NCBI GenBank assembly: GCA_031177865.1
Contig: JAPSKD010000012.1
Span: 1,142-36,720, forward strand
Length of the DNA stretch: 35,579 bases
Direction: 5' to 3'
DNA from: Bacillus sp. (in: firmicutes)
GTDB lineage: Bacteria > Bacillota > Bacilli > Bacillales > Cytobacillaceae
The position numbers and the translations under genes are program-made. A model generated the notes under the pieces. That model worked only from the letters and a program-made list of their open reading frames with translations, searched no databases and was not told where the DNA came from. Positions 13,933-22,560 of this stretch are shown one piece after another; the first letter of the stretch is position 1, and every line of letters starts with the position of its first letter.

Positions 13933-15090
13933 ATTGGATTCCTGGACGTGATTTTCAAAAGAAATAGTGAGCTGGGATTTATGTTTGATGTGGAGCTGGT
14001 CCAGGACACAGCAAAACGTCTACATATGAAACGATTAGCAATTGATACCTGTGCATCCTTTTTAGCCAGGACAATAAGCCAGTCAGAATTCCGCATAAGG
14101 AAAGGTAATGATTTTGAAAAAGACGAACTTTATTACCGGTTGAATATCAGACCTAATAAAAATATGACAGCCAGCACCTTCTGGCAGACGGTCATAACGA
14201 AACTTATTTATGACAATGAGTGTTTAATCATTCAGGCAGATGATGACGATTTACTTATTGCGGATGACTTTCAGCGGAATGCATATGCCGTCCTGGAAGA
14301 CACCTTCTCGAAAGTGAAAATCAAAGAGTATGAGTTTAAGAGAACATTCAAGCAAAGTGAGGTCCTGCATTGGAGGTACAGCAATGAGAAGCTGTCTCCA
14401 TTAATCGATGGTTTATTTGCTGATTATGGGGAACTGTTTGGCAGAATAATAAGTTCCCAGAAAAGAAAAAATCAAATCCGCGGCACAGTCGATATGGATA
14501 TGATTGGGGCGAAATCAACAGAGCAAATTCAGAAGCTGCAAGAGTTCATCGATAACATGTATAAATCCATTGGAGAAAAAGATATCGCTATTGTTCCACA
14601 ACAAAAAGGAATCAAGTATGAAGAGAAATACAACGGTGCTTCAAATGGTCCAAGTGTGGATGAAGTTAATAAAGTGACTAATGGATTTTTAGACCAGGTT
14701 GCTATGGCTATTGGTATACCAGTCAGCCTGCTGCATGGTGATATGGCTGATGTTGAGAAGCAGACCAAGAATTACATGATGTATACTGTTGGCCCCCTTC
14801 TCAAAAAAATATCAGATGAAGGTAATAGCAAGTTCTTTACAAAGGAAGAGTATCTGCAGGGAATGAAATTGGAGATTAAGAGTGTTTCCTTCCAAAGTAT
14901 ATTCGACCTTGCGAATGCAATTGATAAATTGCGAGGCAGTGGAGTATTCAATGGAAATGAACTTAGAAGTGAACTTGGAAAAGAAAGGGTTGACGACCCT
15001 ATGATGGACAAGTACTTTATTACGAAGAACTATGTTGAAAGTTCTGAGGCTCTTAAAGGGGGTGAGAATGAAAATGACGGTGACAATTGA
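13933..15090 (+). CDS. HK97-type portal protein, apparent AUU start
   Basis: About 385 residues; forms the dodecameric channel at the capsid vertex. Family features are K-R-L-A-I-D-T-C-A-S-F-L-A-R, E-V-L-H-W-R-Y and I-P-V-S-L-L-H-G-D. The start is unusual. The perfect site AAAGGAGGTG (13917-13926) is fused to the only in-frame GTG (13924), which is far too close, while ATT at 13933 lies eight bases past the site and gives G-F-L-D-V-I-F-K-R right after it, as portal N-termini usually read. AUU initiation, rare but known for infC, is therefore the best reading. The 3' end overlaps the protease gene by 23 bp. Confidence 0.93.
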   Translation: MGFLDVIFKRNSELGFMFDVELVQDTAKRLHMKRLAIDTCASFLARTISQSEFRIRKGNDFEKDELYYRLNIRPNKNMTASTFWQTVITKLIYDNECLIIQADDDDLLIADDFQRNAYAVLEDTFSKVKIKEYEFKRTFKQSEVLHWRYSNEKLSPLIDGLFADYGELFGRIISSQKRKNQIRGTVDMDMIGAKSTEQIQKLQEFIDNMYKSIGEKDIAIVPQQKGIKYEEKYNGASNGPSVDEVNKVTNGFLDQVAMAIGIPVSLLHGDMADVEKQTKNYMMYTVGPLLKKISDEGNSKFFTKEEYLQGMKLEIKSVSFQSIFDLANAIDKLRGSGVFNGNELRSELGKERVDDPMMDKYFITKNYVESSEALKGGENENDGDN

Positions 15091-15865
15091 TATTAAGGGA
15101 CCAATTATCTCAAATGATGAGGCTTGGATTTATGAATGGTTTGAAATGGATGCGACAAGTCCTAACATGGTAGCGAAAGCTCTGGCAGATGCAAATGGAG
15201 AAGATGTAATTGTTTCGATCAATAGCCCAGGCGGATATGTTTGGGATGGCTCAGAGATATATACAGCCTTAAAGAATTATCCTGGTAATGTAGAAGCTCA
15301 AATTGTAGGGTTAGCTGCTAGTGCTGCTTCTTTTATTGCTTTAGGGGCAGATAAGGTTCGTATCTCTCCAACCGCGCAAATAATGATTCACAATGCCTCA
15401 TCGGTTGGTTATGGTGATCATCGAGATATGAATAAGACTGCTGAGTGGCTAAGAGTCATAGACAAATCCATCGTAAATGCCTATGTGATTAAAAGTGGGA
15501 AGTCAGAAGAAGAATTGCTGGATATGATGGCTGAGGAGACTTGGATGGGCCCACAAGAGGCTTTAGAACATGGACTGGTGGATGAAATTATGTTTATGGA
15601 AAATGCAATTAAATTTACAGCTTCTGCAACTGGGCCAAGTATGATTCCTCAAAAAGTGATTAATGGAATCAGAAATAAAATAATGAATGACAAGTCAATA
15701 AAACATGATAATCCAGCGAACTTTGTAACGGAAGACTCCTTAATGAAAATGTTTGCTGATTTCAAGAACGAACTGACAAATGAATTAAAACCTGAGCCAA
15801 AAGAGCCTGAACAAGCGCCAGCTGCAAAGCGGAACTTGAGCAAGCTCTTTTTAAATTTAAACTAA
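15068..15865 (+). CDS. ClpP-type prohead protease
   Basis: A 265-residue head maturation protease of the ClpP/S14 fold. It starts at ATG 15068 after GGGGGTGAG; the frame is open further up inside the portal gene. I-N-S-P-G-G (residues 51-56) shapes the oxyanion site, Ser85 lies in L-A-A-S-A-A-S, and His108 in I-M-I-H-N-A. The last 60 residues are charged and helical and may act as a scaffold-like extension. It would remove the N-terminal arm of the capsid protein encoded next to it. Confidence 0.94.
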   Translation: MKMTVTIDIKGPIISNDEAWIYEWFEMDATSPNMVAKALADANGEDVIVSINSPGGYVWDGSEIYTALKNYPGNVEAQIVGLAASAASFIALGADKVRISPTAQIMIHNASSVGYGDHRDMNKTAEWLRVIDKSIVNAYVIKSGKSEEELLDMMAEETWMGPQEALEHGLVDEIMFMENAIKFTASATGPSMIPQKVINGIRNKIMNDKSIKHDNPANFVTEDSLMKMFADFKNELTNELKPEPKEPEQAPAAKRNLSKLFLNLN

Positions 15866-15880
15866 TTAGGGGGAAATACA

Positions 15881-17038
15881 ATGACAATCAAATTCAATAA
15901 ATCCGAAGTATTTAAAGAGGCAAAAAACAAATTAACTTCTGTTCTATCTAATGCTGAAGCTACTGAAAAAGACCAGGCAGAAGCGTTTCAAAATTACTTT
16001 GATGCCCTGCAATCAGAAGTTGTGAACACTGTCCGATCACAGGTTAATGATGAAATGCTAGATCGTTCCATTCTTCAACAGCGCGGCCAAAACGTTTTGA
16101 CCTCTGAAGAAATGAAGTTCTTCAATGCAGTTGTTGTGGAAGGTGGATTTACAGATGAATCTGTTCTTCCTGTTACTACTCAAGAAAGAGTATTCGAGGA
16201 TCTTGTAACTGAGCACCCATTACTTGAAGCCATTGGCCTGCAAGATCTTGGAGCGGTTACTCGTTTTATTACCGCAGATCCAACTAAGGCATATGCTTGG
16301 GGTAAATTATTTGGCGATATTAAAGGACAAGTAAACGCGGCATTTGATGAAGAAACAATCACATCCTTAAAACTTACTGCTTTTGCTGCCATTCCAAACG
16401 ATATGCTTGAACTTGGTCCTGTTTGGATTGAGCGCTATGTTCGCACATTGCTTGTAGAAAGCTATTCTGTTGGTTTGGAATTTGGGTTTGTAAATGGTGG
16501 TGGCGCAGCTACAGAACAACCGGTTGGCTTACTAAAAGATGTTAATCCAAGCACAGGAGCTGTCACTGATAAAGTTTCTTCCGGAACTCTAACTTTCGCT
16601 CCATCTGACAAAGGTGAGGTGGTTGCCGGTGAGCTTTATAACGTTGTCAAAGCACTGTCTACAGATTCCAGCGGTAAGAATCGCAAGGTTTTAAATAAAG
16701 TTGTAATGGTTGTAAATCCAGTTGATGCTATCGGAGTCCAAGCTCGAAACACAATCCAGACTGCAAATGGACAATGGGTCATGGCCCTTCCTTACAACAT
16801 TCAAGTTGTAGAATCTGAAGAAGTTCCTGTAGGCAAAGCGATCTTCTTTGTAAAAGGCCAGTACCTTGCTGCTATCGCTGGAGGTTACAAGCTGAAGAAA
16901 TTTGACCAAACTTTAGCGATTGAGGATGCAACTCTTTACACAATTAAGCAATTCGCTAATGGTAAGCCAAAGGATAATAAAGCAGCACTTGTCTATGACC
17001 TTAATATTACATTCACTGCAGCTACTCCAAGTGTTTAA
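15881..17038 (+). CDS. HK97-fold major capsid protein
   Basis: A 385-residue capsid protein with a strong site AGGGGGAAAT before ATG 15881. The first 100 residues are helical and charged and form the delta domain that the upstream protease removes. The HK97-fold body follows: T-D-E-S-V-L-P-V-T-T-Q-E-R-V, F-A-A-I-P-N-D-M-L-E-L-G and E-Q-P-V-G-L-L. Codons are more GC-rich than in neighbouring genes, as expected for a highly expressed gene. Confidence 0.95.
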   Translation: MTIKFNKSEVFKEAKNKLTSVLSNAEATEKDQAEAFQNYFDALQSEVVNTVRSQVNDEMLDRSILQQRGQNVLTSEEMKFFNAVVVEGGFTDESVLPVTTQERVFEDLVTEHPLLEAIGLQDLGAVTRFITADPTKAYAWGKLFGDIKGQVNAAFDEETITSLKLTAFAAIPNDMLELGPVWIERYVRTLLVESYSVGLEFGFVNGGGAATEQPVGLLKDVNPSTGAVTDKVSSGTLTFAPSDKGEVVAGELYNVVKALSTDSSGKNRKVLNKVVMVVNPVDAIGVQARNTIQTANGQWVMALPYNIQVVESEEVPVGKAIFFVKGQYLAAIAGGYKLKKFDQTLAIEDATLYTIKQFANGKPKDNKAALVYDLNITFTAATPSV

Positions 17039-17058
17039 TAGAAAGGGGATAAGTTATC

Positions 17059-17268
17059 ATGGCAAACTTCAAAGTAGTAAATGATTTCACAGATTTAGAG
17101 GATAATAACACCCTGTATAAAGCAGGGGAAGAATATCCTAAAGGGGACTATAAGCCATCAAAGAAAAGAATTGAAGAGCTTTCCAACCTTCATCCTAAGC
17201 ATAAAAGGGTTTTTATTGAAGAAGTCAAAGAGGAAACAAAAGCTAAAAAGTCTAAAAGCAAGGAGTGA
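17059..17268 (+). CDS. Small head-module protein
   Basis: A 69-residue protein between capsid and connector genes, ATG 17059 after AAAGGGGATAAG. It contains F-T-D-L-E-D-N-N-T-L-Y-K-A-G-E-E-Y-P and R-I-E-E-L-S, then a lysine-rich tail. This looks like the small proteins found at this place in many Firmicutes phages, sometimes named for a Rho-N-like fold. The role is unknown; head stabilisation or decoration is possible. Confidence 0.75.
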   Translation: MANFKVVNDFTDLEDNNTLYKAGEEYPKGDYKPSKKRIEELSNLHPKHKRVFIEEVKEETKAKKSKSKE

Positions 17269-17273
17269 TGTAA

Positions 17274-17576
17274 ATGAGCATCTCTCCAGAAATATTACTG
17301 CAATTCAAGGAAAGGATGCATTTGGGTGATCATGAAGATGATAACCTGAAACGCATCCTTTCTGCGTCTAATAAGGCGCTGATCAGGTCGTGTGGCAATT
17401 ATGACATTAATACTGAGGAAACGTTCAAGGAGCTAGTATTTGAGCGTTCTCGGTATGTTTATAACGACGCTCTAGAGTACTTCAATACAAATTTCTTGAG
17501 TGAGATTAATAGCTTAGGTGTTGCGAAGGCACTTGAAAGTATTGTTTTAGAGGATGATATTGATGCAACCATTTAA
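17274..17576 (+). CDS. Head-tail connector, gp6-like
   Basis: A 100-residue helical protein. The pattern of four helices with F-K-E-R-M-H-L-G-D-H-E-D-D-N-L-K-R-I-L and V-F-E-R-S-R-Y-V-Y-N-D-A-L-E-Y-F matches the HK97 gp6/SPP1 gp15-type adaptor that forms a ring under the portal. Gene order (capsid, small protein, gp6-like, adaptor) agrees. It overlaps the next gene by 14 bp. Confidence 0.88.
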   Translation: MSISPEILLQFKERMHLGDHEDDNLKRILSASNKALIRSCGNYDINTEETFKELVFERSRYVYNDALEYFNTNFLSEINSLGVAKALESIVLEDDIDATI

Positions 17577-17925
17577 ATACAATCCAAATTTCAATTCAGG
17601 TCAATTTAGGCATCGAATCACCTTTCAAAAACTGCAATCAATTGTGGATGAGTTAGGGCAAGTCAGAGGTCAGGAATGGCGAGATTTCACAAGTGCATGG
17701 GCCATGATAAAAACCGTTAAAGGCCGGGAGTATTTTCAGGCTGCAATTTCTCAAAGTGAGAAAACATCAAGATTTGTCATTCGATATCAAGAAGATATTG
17801 ATACAAATATGAGAATCAAATATGATGGCCGGATATTTGATATCTCTGAACCTCCTATAAATGACGATGAGATGGATAAAACCATAACTATCATCGCTGT
17901 AGAAAAGAGTGCTTCAAATGGCTAA
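17563..17925 (+). CDS. Head-tail adaptor (head closure protein)
   Basis: A 120-residue protein of the phage head-tail joining family (SPP1 gp16-like), which closes the head below the adaptor ring. ATG 17563 is preferred over 17554 because AGAGG sits eight bases upstream. Family marks are F-R-H-R-I-T-F-Q-K-L, the W-x-D-F-T-S-A-W-A stretch and R-I-F-D-I-S-E-P-P. It overlaps both neighbours, so the whole connector block is coupled. Confidence 0.88.
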   Translation: MQPFKYNPNFNSGQFRHRITFQKLQSIVDELGQVRGQEWRDFTSAWAMIKTVKGREYFQAAISQSEKTSRFVIRYQEDIDTNMRIKYDGRIFDISEPPINDDEMDKTITIIAVEKSASNG

Positions 17926-18280
17926 CATAGATCTTGCTAATGAGATAGCCAGGACATTAGCTGAGTATTCTTCTGAAGTTAAAGAAGGACTTGAAAAGGC
18001 TAAAAAGGAAGTAGCCCAGGAAACTGTCAAAGAATTAAAACAGACATCTCCAAAGAAAACTGGTGATTATAGAAAGGGCTGGACAACCAAAAAGGTTAGA
18101 ACAGCCCAAGTCATCTACAACAAAACAGAGTATCGGCTTACTCATTTGTTAGAAAAGGGGCATGCAAAAAGAGGCGGAGGCCGTGTTCCTGCCTACCCTC
18201 ACATTGGTCCTGCTGAAGAAAAAGCAATTAGAGAATATATAGAAAAAACGGAAGAGGTGATCAGGGGTGGAACTAGTTGA
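17918..18280 (+). CDS. HK97 gp10-like tail-connecting protein
   Basis: A 120-residue basic protein starting at ATG 17918 inside the previous gene. S-P-K-K-T-G-D-Y-R-K-G-W and Y-R-L-T-H-L-L-E-K-G-H-A are the clear signature of the HK97 gp10 family, which helps join the tail to the head. Length and position are typical. Confidence 0.93.
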   Translation: MANIDLANEIARTLAEYSSEVKEGLEKAKKEVAQETVKELKQTSPKKTGDYRKGWTTKKVRTAQVIYNKTEYRLTHLLEKGHAKRGGGRVPAYPHIGPAEEKAIREYIEKTEEVIRGGTS

Positions 18281-18596
18281 ATTTAAACAATTGTTAGATC
18301 GTGCAGGGTACCCAGTAGCTTATTTTCAATTTAAAGCAACGGAAAGCACCCCTGCCCCTTCTCCTCCATTTATTGTTTATTACACACCTTCCACATCAAA
18401 CTTTAAGGCTGATAACAAGGTATATTCAAAGATAACTAACATCACTGTGGAGCTTTATACAAATTATAAAGATCTTGCAGCAGAACAAAAATTGGAGTCT
18501 TTGTTAGATGAAAATGATATCCCTTGGGACTGGGATGAAACTTGGATTGAATCAGAGCAATTATTTCAAAGAATCTATGATATTGGAGTGATATAA
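18267..18596 (+). CDS. Tail completion/terminator-type protein
   Basis: A 109-residue protein starting at GTG 18267. It has P-P-F-I-V-Y-Y near residue 32, N-I-T-V-E-L-Y-T-N-Y-K-D and an acidic C-terminal part with W-I-E-S-E-Q-L-F. This is the usual form of the small protein encoded just before the major tail protein in such phages, thought to cap the tail tube. The role is assigned by position and resemblance. Confidence 0.8.
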   Translation: MELVEFKQLLDRAGYPVAYFQFKATESTPAPSPPFIVYYTPSTSNFKADNKVYSKITNITVELYTNYKDLAAEQKLESLLDENDIPWDWDETWIESEQLFQRIYDIGVI

Positions 18597-19172
18597 ATGC
18601 CAGAAAATAAAGTGGAATTCGGTTTAAGTAAAGTACATTACGCTCCTTATACGGAAGTGGATGGAGTAATCACATTCGGTACACCAATACCTATTCCTGG
18701 TGCTGTAAGTATGACAGGCGATCCTGTGGGAGAATCCAGCAAATTCTTTGCAGATAACATGGTTTATTATGTTGTGAACAGCAACCAAGGGTATGAAGCT
18801 ACATTGAGCATTGCAAGGATTCCTCAGCAATTTGCTATTGATGCTCTTGGCGAAGAGTTAGATTCCACTGATGGAGTTCTAAATGAATTAGCGGACAAGC
18901 AAGGGAAGCCATTCGCCCTTCTATTCCAATTCGAAGGGGATAAAAAAGCAGTTCGCCATGTGATGTATAACTGTACTGCTGCAAGACCGAGCATAAATGG
19001 TCAAACCAAGGAAGAAGGAGTAGAGATTCAGCCGAATGAATTAACTCTTACAGCTTCACCTATTGAACTTGATGGAAAGCTTTTTGTTAAGACAAAAACA
19101 ACAGACACTACAACTGCAGCAATATATGATTCTTGGTTTAATACCGTTTATAGAAAAGCGCCTGGCGTTTAA
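18597..19172 (+). CDS. Major tail (tube) protein, phi13-type
   Basis: A 191-residue protein starting at ATG 18597, directly after the previous stop. It begins with E-F-G-L-S-K-V-H-Y-A-P-Y and has I-P-G-A-V-S-M-T-G-D-P and the C-terminal N-E-L-T-L-T-A-S-P, all typical of the phi13-like major tail protein that stacks into the tube. Codon use is relatively rich, fitting high expression. Confidence 0.92.
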   Translation: MPENKVEFGLSKVHYAPYTEVDGVITFGTPIPIPGAVSMTGDPVGESSKFFADNMVYYVVNSNQGYEATLSIARIPQQFAIDALGEELDSTDGVLNELADKQGKPFALLFQFEGDKKAVRHVMYNCTAARPSINGQTKEEGVEIQPNELTLTASPIELDGKLFVKTKTTDTTTAAIYDSWFNTVYRKAPGV

Positions 19173-19184
19173 TGAGGTGAAATA

Positions 19185-19598
19185 ATGGAGAAGACGATTC
19201 CGATTGATGGTAAAAAAGTGAAATTTAAAGCTGCTGGCGGCAATGCTCTCAGATATAAGATGCAGTTTGGAAGAGACTTCATGGTCGATATTGCGAAAAT
19301 GGATGATTTAACAAAATTGAAGGTTAATATCCAGAAAGATAACAGACAGCCAACCTATGAAGAAATTAAATCTTTAGACACTGAAGTTTTTTACAATATC
19401 GCCTGGGTACTTGCGAAAACTGCTGATGATAGTATTCCAGAGCCTCTTACTTGGTTGGACTCTTTTGAAACTTTCCCTTTAATGGAAATACTCCCAGAGT
19501 TAGGGCCATTGATTGCTGCTTCAATGGGAACCTCTAAAAAAAAATTAAATGTGAAGGGGAATCAGCGGGAGAAAAACTCACTACTGATTCCTTTTTAG
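19185..19598 (+). CDS. Tail assembly chaperone, short form (gpG-like)
   Basis: A 137-residue protein between the tube and tape-measure genes, the place of the lambda G/GT-type chaperone. ATG 19185 follows GAGGTG. The body contains F-D-S/F-E-T-F-P-L-M-E-I-L-P-E-L-G-P-L-I-A. The zero-frame end after the slippery site reads about 17 residues further and stops at 19598. It coats the tape measure during tail building. Confidence 0.85.
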   Translation: MEKTIPIDGKKVKFKAAGGNALRYKMQFGRDFMVDIAKMDDLTKLKVNIQKDNRQPTYEEIKSLDTEVFYNIAWVLAKTADDSIPEPLTWLDSFETFPLMEILPELGPLIAASMGTSKKKLNVKGNQREKNSLLIPF

Positions 19599-19753
19599 TT
19601 ATCTGTAAACAAGTGGGACTGACTCTTACTGATTTGGATAATATGACAATCGGTATGTGTATCGATTTTATTGAAGAACATATTGAATTCAATAATCCAA
19701 AGAAAAAGAACAAAGCCCGAAAAGCTACACAGGAAGATTTTGATTCATTCTAA
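19185..19753 (+). CDS. Tail assembly chaperone, -1 frameshift long form (gpGT-like)
   Basis: Nine consecutive A at 19536-19544 provide the slippery heptamer A-AAA-AAA in the right phase. A -1 slip continues with I-K-C-E-G-E-S-A-G-E-K and a helical, then lysine-rich segment to TAA 19751-19753, giving about 189 residues. The shifted part has no start codon and no ribosome site, so it is only made by frameshifting. This matches the conserved frameshift in siphophage tail chaperones. The exact slip position is inferred. Confidence 0.85.
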
Positions 19754-19790
19754 AAAAGGGGCACTTACATAAGTAGGTGCTCTTTTTTAT
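19754..19790 (+). terminator. Terminator-like hairpin between chaperone and tape measure
   Basis: A stem of ten or more pairs (GGGGCACTTAC with GTAGGTGCTCT, some G-T), a 4-base loop and six T. It lies inside the late operon, just before the tape-measure ribosome site. Confidence 0.7.
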
Positions 19791-19818
19791 TTGGCCTTCT
19801 AAAAGGTAGGTGAGAAAG

Positions 19819-22560
19819 ATGGCAGGAAGCAGAATCAAAGGGATTACGATTCAATTAGATGGTGATACCCGGGGATTGGATTCAGCTTTACAAAGTGTAA
19901 ATAGGAGAACTAAGGACGTTCAAGCTGAATTAAAAGATGTTGAGAGGCTTTTAAAGTTCAATCCTAATAATGTAGAGCTGCTTGCACAAAGGCAGGAACT
20001 TTTAACTGATGCTATTCAGTCCACAACAACAAAATTAAATCAATTAAGGCAGGCCGAAGCACAAGTACAGGCTCAATTCGAACGCGGTGAAATATCACAG
20101 GAACAATATAGGGGATTCCGCAGGGAGCTGCAACAAACAGAGCAACAATTAGCTGGGTTCCAACAGTCTTTGCAGGACATGGCGACTGAGCAGGAACAAT
20201 TAGGTCAGCGCACAAGGCAAATGACGGCCTTATTTGAAGCCACGGGCACTTCTGTGGAGGATTACGCTAATGTGATCGGTCAAAGGCTTGTAAGGGCGAT
20301 TCAGAACGGCACAGCAACCTCCAGAGATTTAGAATATGCTTTTCAGCGTATTGGAAGGCAGGCTATTGGAGCAAGTGGAGATATGGAGAGGCTAAGAACT
20401 GCTCTTGTCACTGTAGACAGTGGAAACTCCATTCAAAATATCCGAAGGGATCTACAACAACTCCAGGCTGAAGCACAAGATACAGAAGAAGCTGTGGAAG
20501 GCATTGGTGACAGTCTTTCAACATTAGTAGGTGCGGCAGCGGCTGGTGGAGGAATTGCCGGTTCTGTCCAGCAAGCTTTAGATACAGCTTCATTAGAAGC
20601 AAAAATTGACATCCTTTTTAATGTCTCAGACGAATCAAAGCAGAGTATTAAAGAAGCCGTAATGGCCATTCAAGCTTATGGTCTTGATGGAGAGGAAGCT
20701 TTAGAAGGTGTAAGAAGACAATGGGTCCTTAATCAAGATGCCAGTGATGCAGTCAATGATTCTATAGCTAGAGGTGCTGGTGCAATTAGCAGAGCATACT
20801 CTGATATTGATTTTATTGAGTTAATTCAGGAAGTCAATGAGATTGGCAAAGAATTAAAAATAAATGATGATCAAGCATTGTCCTTAGTTGATTCCCTCTT
20901 AAAAGTAGGTTTCCCTCCAGATCAGTTAGATATTATTGCGGAATATGGAGCACAGCTTCAGCGAGCAGGGTATGATGCAGCTGAAATTCAAGGGATATTT
21001 GCAGCTGGAGTAGAAACCGGAACTTGGAATATTGACGTCTTACTAGACGGCCTGAAAGAAGGGCGTATAGTTTTAGCTGAATTTGGTGCTGGTGTTGATG
21101 ATGCAACAAAAGAGTTGATTAAGGGTACTGGAATCTCTTCAAAGCAATTGCAAGATTGGGGAAAAGCTATCGCGGAAGGTGGAGAAAACGGGAAAACAGC
21201 TTATGTTGAAGTTGCAAAAGCTGTAGCTTCAATTGATGATCAGACGAAGAGAAATCTCGTTGGTGTAAAAATGTTTGGCACGCTTTATGAAGAGAATGGT
21301 GAAAAAATCACTCAATCAATTATAAATGCCGAAAGCCACACAAAGTCATTAGATGAAATGATGAATGGTTTATATGAAACTATGGGAAAAACAAATGCAG
21401 ATCCCATGGTGGAACTTCAGCAAGCCATTAATAATGTCAAATTAGCTTTGGCTCCTGTATTAACGGAAGTCCTGAATGTAGTTACGGCTATCACTCAATG
21501 GGTTGCCGAGAATCCCAAATTAGCAGCGACAATTACAACCGTAGTCACTGCCCTTGGAATCTTAGTAGGGATATTCATGGCTCTTGCTCCAATTGTCACC
21601 GCAATAGTGACTTTGGCAGCGGGATTAGGTGTTTCAATTGGGGCACTTGCTTTGCCTATAACTCTCATAGTAGCCGGAATTACTGCTCTTATAGCAATAG
21701 GAGTGGCCCTTTATCAAAACTGGGAACAAATAAGCACAAAGGGCACAGAAATCTTTACAAATTTGCTTAATTTCCTTAAGAATACTTGGGATTTCATAAC
21801 CAATTTAATTGGCCAAGCTCTTGATTGGATAGATCAAAAAACTGGTGGAAGTTTCACTTCCATAACCAATACTGTCCGAAGTTTCATGTCCACAGCTTCA
21901 AATATTCTAGAGCGTGGGTGGCACTTCATAAAGGACACCTTCTCTAATGCCCTTAAATTTGCAAAAGCCCTTCTATCTGGAGACTTTGAAGCCATGTGGA
22001 AAGTTGTGGAAGACCAGATGGGAAATATCGAGGACACTGTTAAGGATATCTGGGGTGAAGTTGAGTCGTTCTTTGAAGGCATTGACTTATCAGCAATAGG
22101 AGCAGACATTATACGCGGCTTAATCAGCGGTATGGCTTCAATGGCTGGGTCAATCGTGAGAAAAGTAGCAGAGCTTGCAAGTCTTATTCCAGATGGCATG
22201 AAAGACTTCTTAGGTATTGCTTCCCCTTCTCGTCTAATGCGTGATGAAATCGGTAAATGGATACCTCTTGGAGTGGCAGAAGGTATTAGCAGAAATGCAG
22301 GGGCAATAGGTAGGGCATCTGAACAAATGATGGCTAATGCTATCCCTACACTTCCGAGAATGCCAGCAATGGGCATAGGTGCTGCAGGTTCCTCCACAGG
22401 ATCAACAGGAGGAGGCGCTCAAACCTTTAATTTTGATGGCATGATGAGGGGGGCTACCTTCATTGTTCGAGATGACTATGACATAGAAAGAATAGCCAGG
22501 GAACTTGGTAATTATGTAACTATGCAAGCCAGGAAGGGTGGTGTGGTCTTTGGGGGTTAA
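19819..22560 (+). CDS. Tail tape measure protein
   Basis: A 913-residue protein; ATG 19819 is preferred to GTG 19810 because AGGTGAGAA lies ahead of it. Residues 1-130 form a coiled coil rich in Q and E, with D-V-E-R-L-L-K-F-N-P-N-N typical of tape measures in this group. A hydrophobic region (about 570-640) has two or three membrane spans that may enter the host membrane at DNA ejection. The C-terminal part has I-A-S-P-S-R-L-M-R-D-E-I-G-K-W. By the usual rule of about 1.5 angstrom per residue, the tail would be near 140 nm. Confidence 0.95.
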   Translation: MAGSRIKGITIQLDGDTRGLDSALQSVNRRTKDVQAELKDVERLLKFNPNNVELLAQRQELLTDAIQSTTTKLNQLRQAEAQVQAQFERGEISQEQYRGFRRELQQTEQQLAGFQQSLQDMATEQEQLGQRTRQMTALFEATGTSVEDYANVIGQRLVRAIQNGTATSRDLEYAFQRIGRQAIGASGDMERLRTALVTVDSGNSIQNIRRDLQQLQAEAQDTEEAVEGIGDSLSTLVGAAAAGGGIAGSVQQALDTASLEAKIDILFNVSDESKQSIKEAVMAIQAYGLDGEEALEGVRRQWVLNQDASDAVNDSIARGAGAISRAYSDIDFIELIQEVNEIGKELKINDDQALSLVDSLLKVGFPPDQLDIIAEYGAQLQRAGYDAAEIQGIFAAGVETGTWNIDVLLDGLKEGRIVLAEFGAGVDDATKELIKGTGISSKQLQDWGKAIAEGGENGKTAYVEVAKAVASIDDQTKRNLVGVKMFGTLYEENGEKITQSIINAESHTKSLDEMMNGLYETMGKTNADPMVELQQAINNVKLALAPVLTEVLNVVTAITQWVAENPKLAATITTVVTALGILVGIFMALAPIVTAIVTLAAGLGVSIGALALPITLIVAGITALIAIGVALYQNWEQISTKGTEIFTNLLNFLKNTWDFITNLIGQALDWIDQKTGGSFTSITNTVRSFMSTASNILERGWHFIKDTFSNALKFAKALLSGDFEAMWKVVEDQMGNIEDTVKDIWGEVESFFEGIDLSAIGADIIRGLISGMASMAGSIVRKVAELASLIPDGMKDFLGIASPSRLMRDEIGKWIPLGVAEGISRNAGAIGRASEQMMANAIPTLPRMPAMGIGAAGSSTGSTGGGAQTFNFDGMMRGATFIVRDDYDIERIARELGNYVTMQARKGGVVFGG

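Noticed and set aside
21834-22397. Minus-strand frame of 187 codons
   Set aside because: It lies wholly within the tape measure gene, has no ribosome site and no recognisable protein; an antisense shadow.
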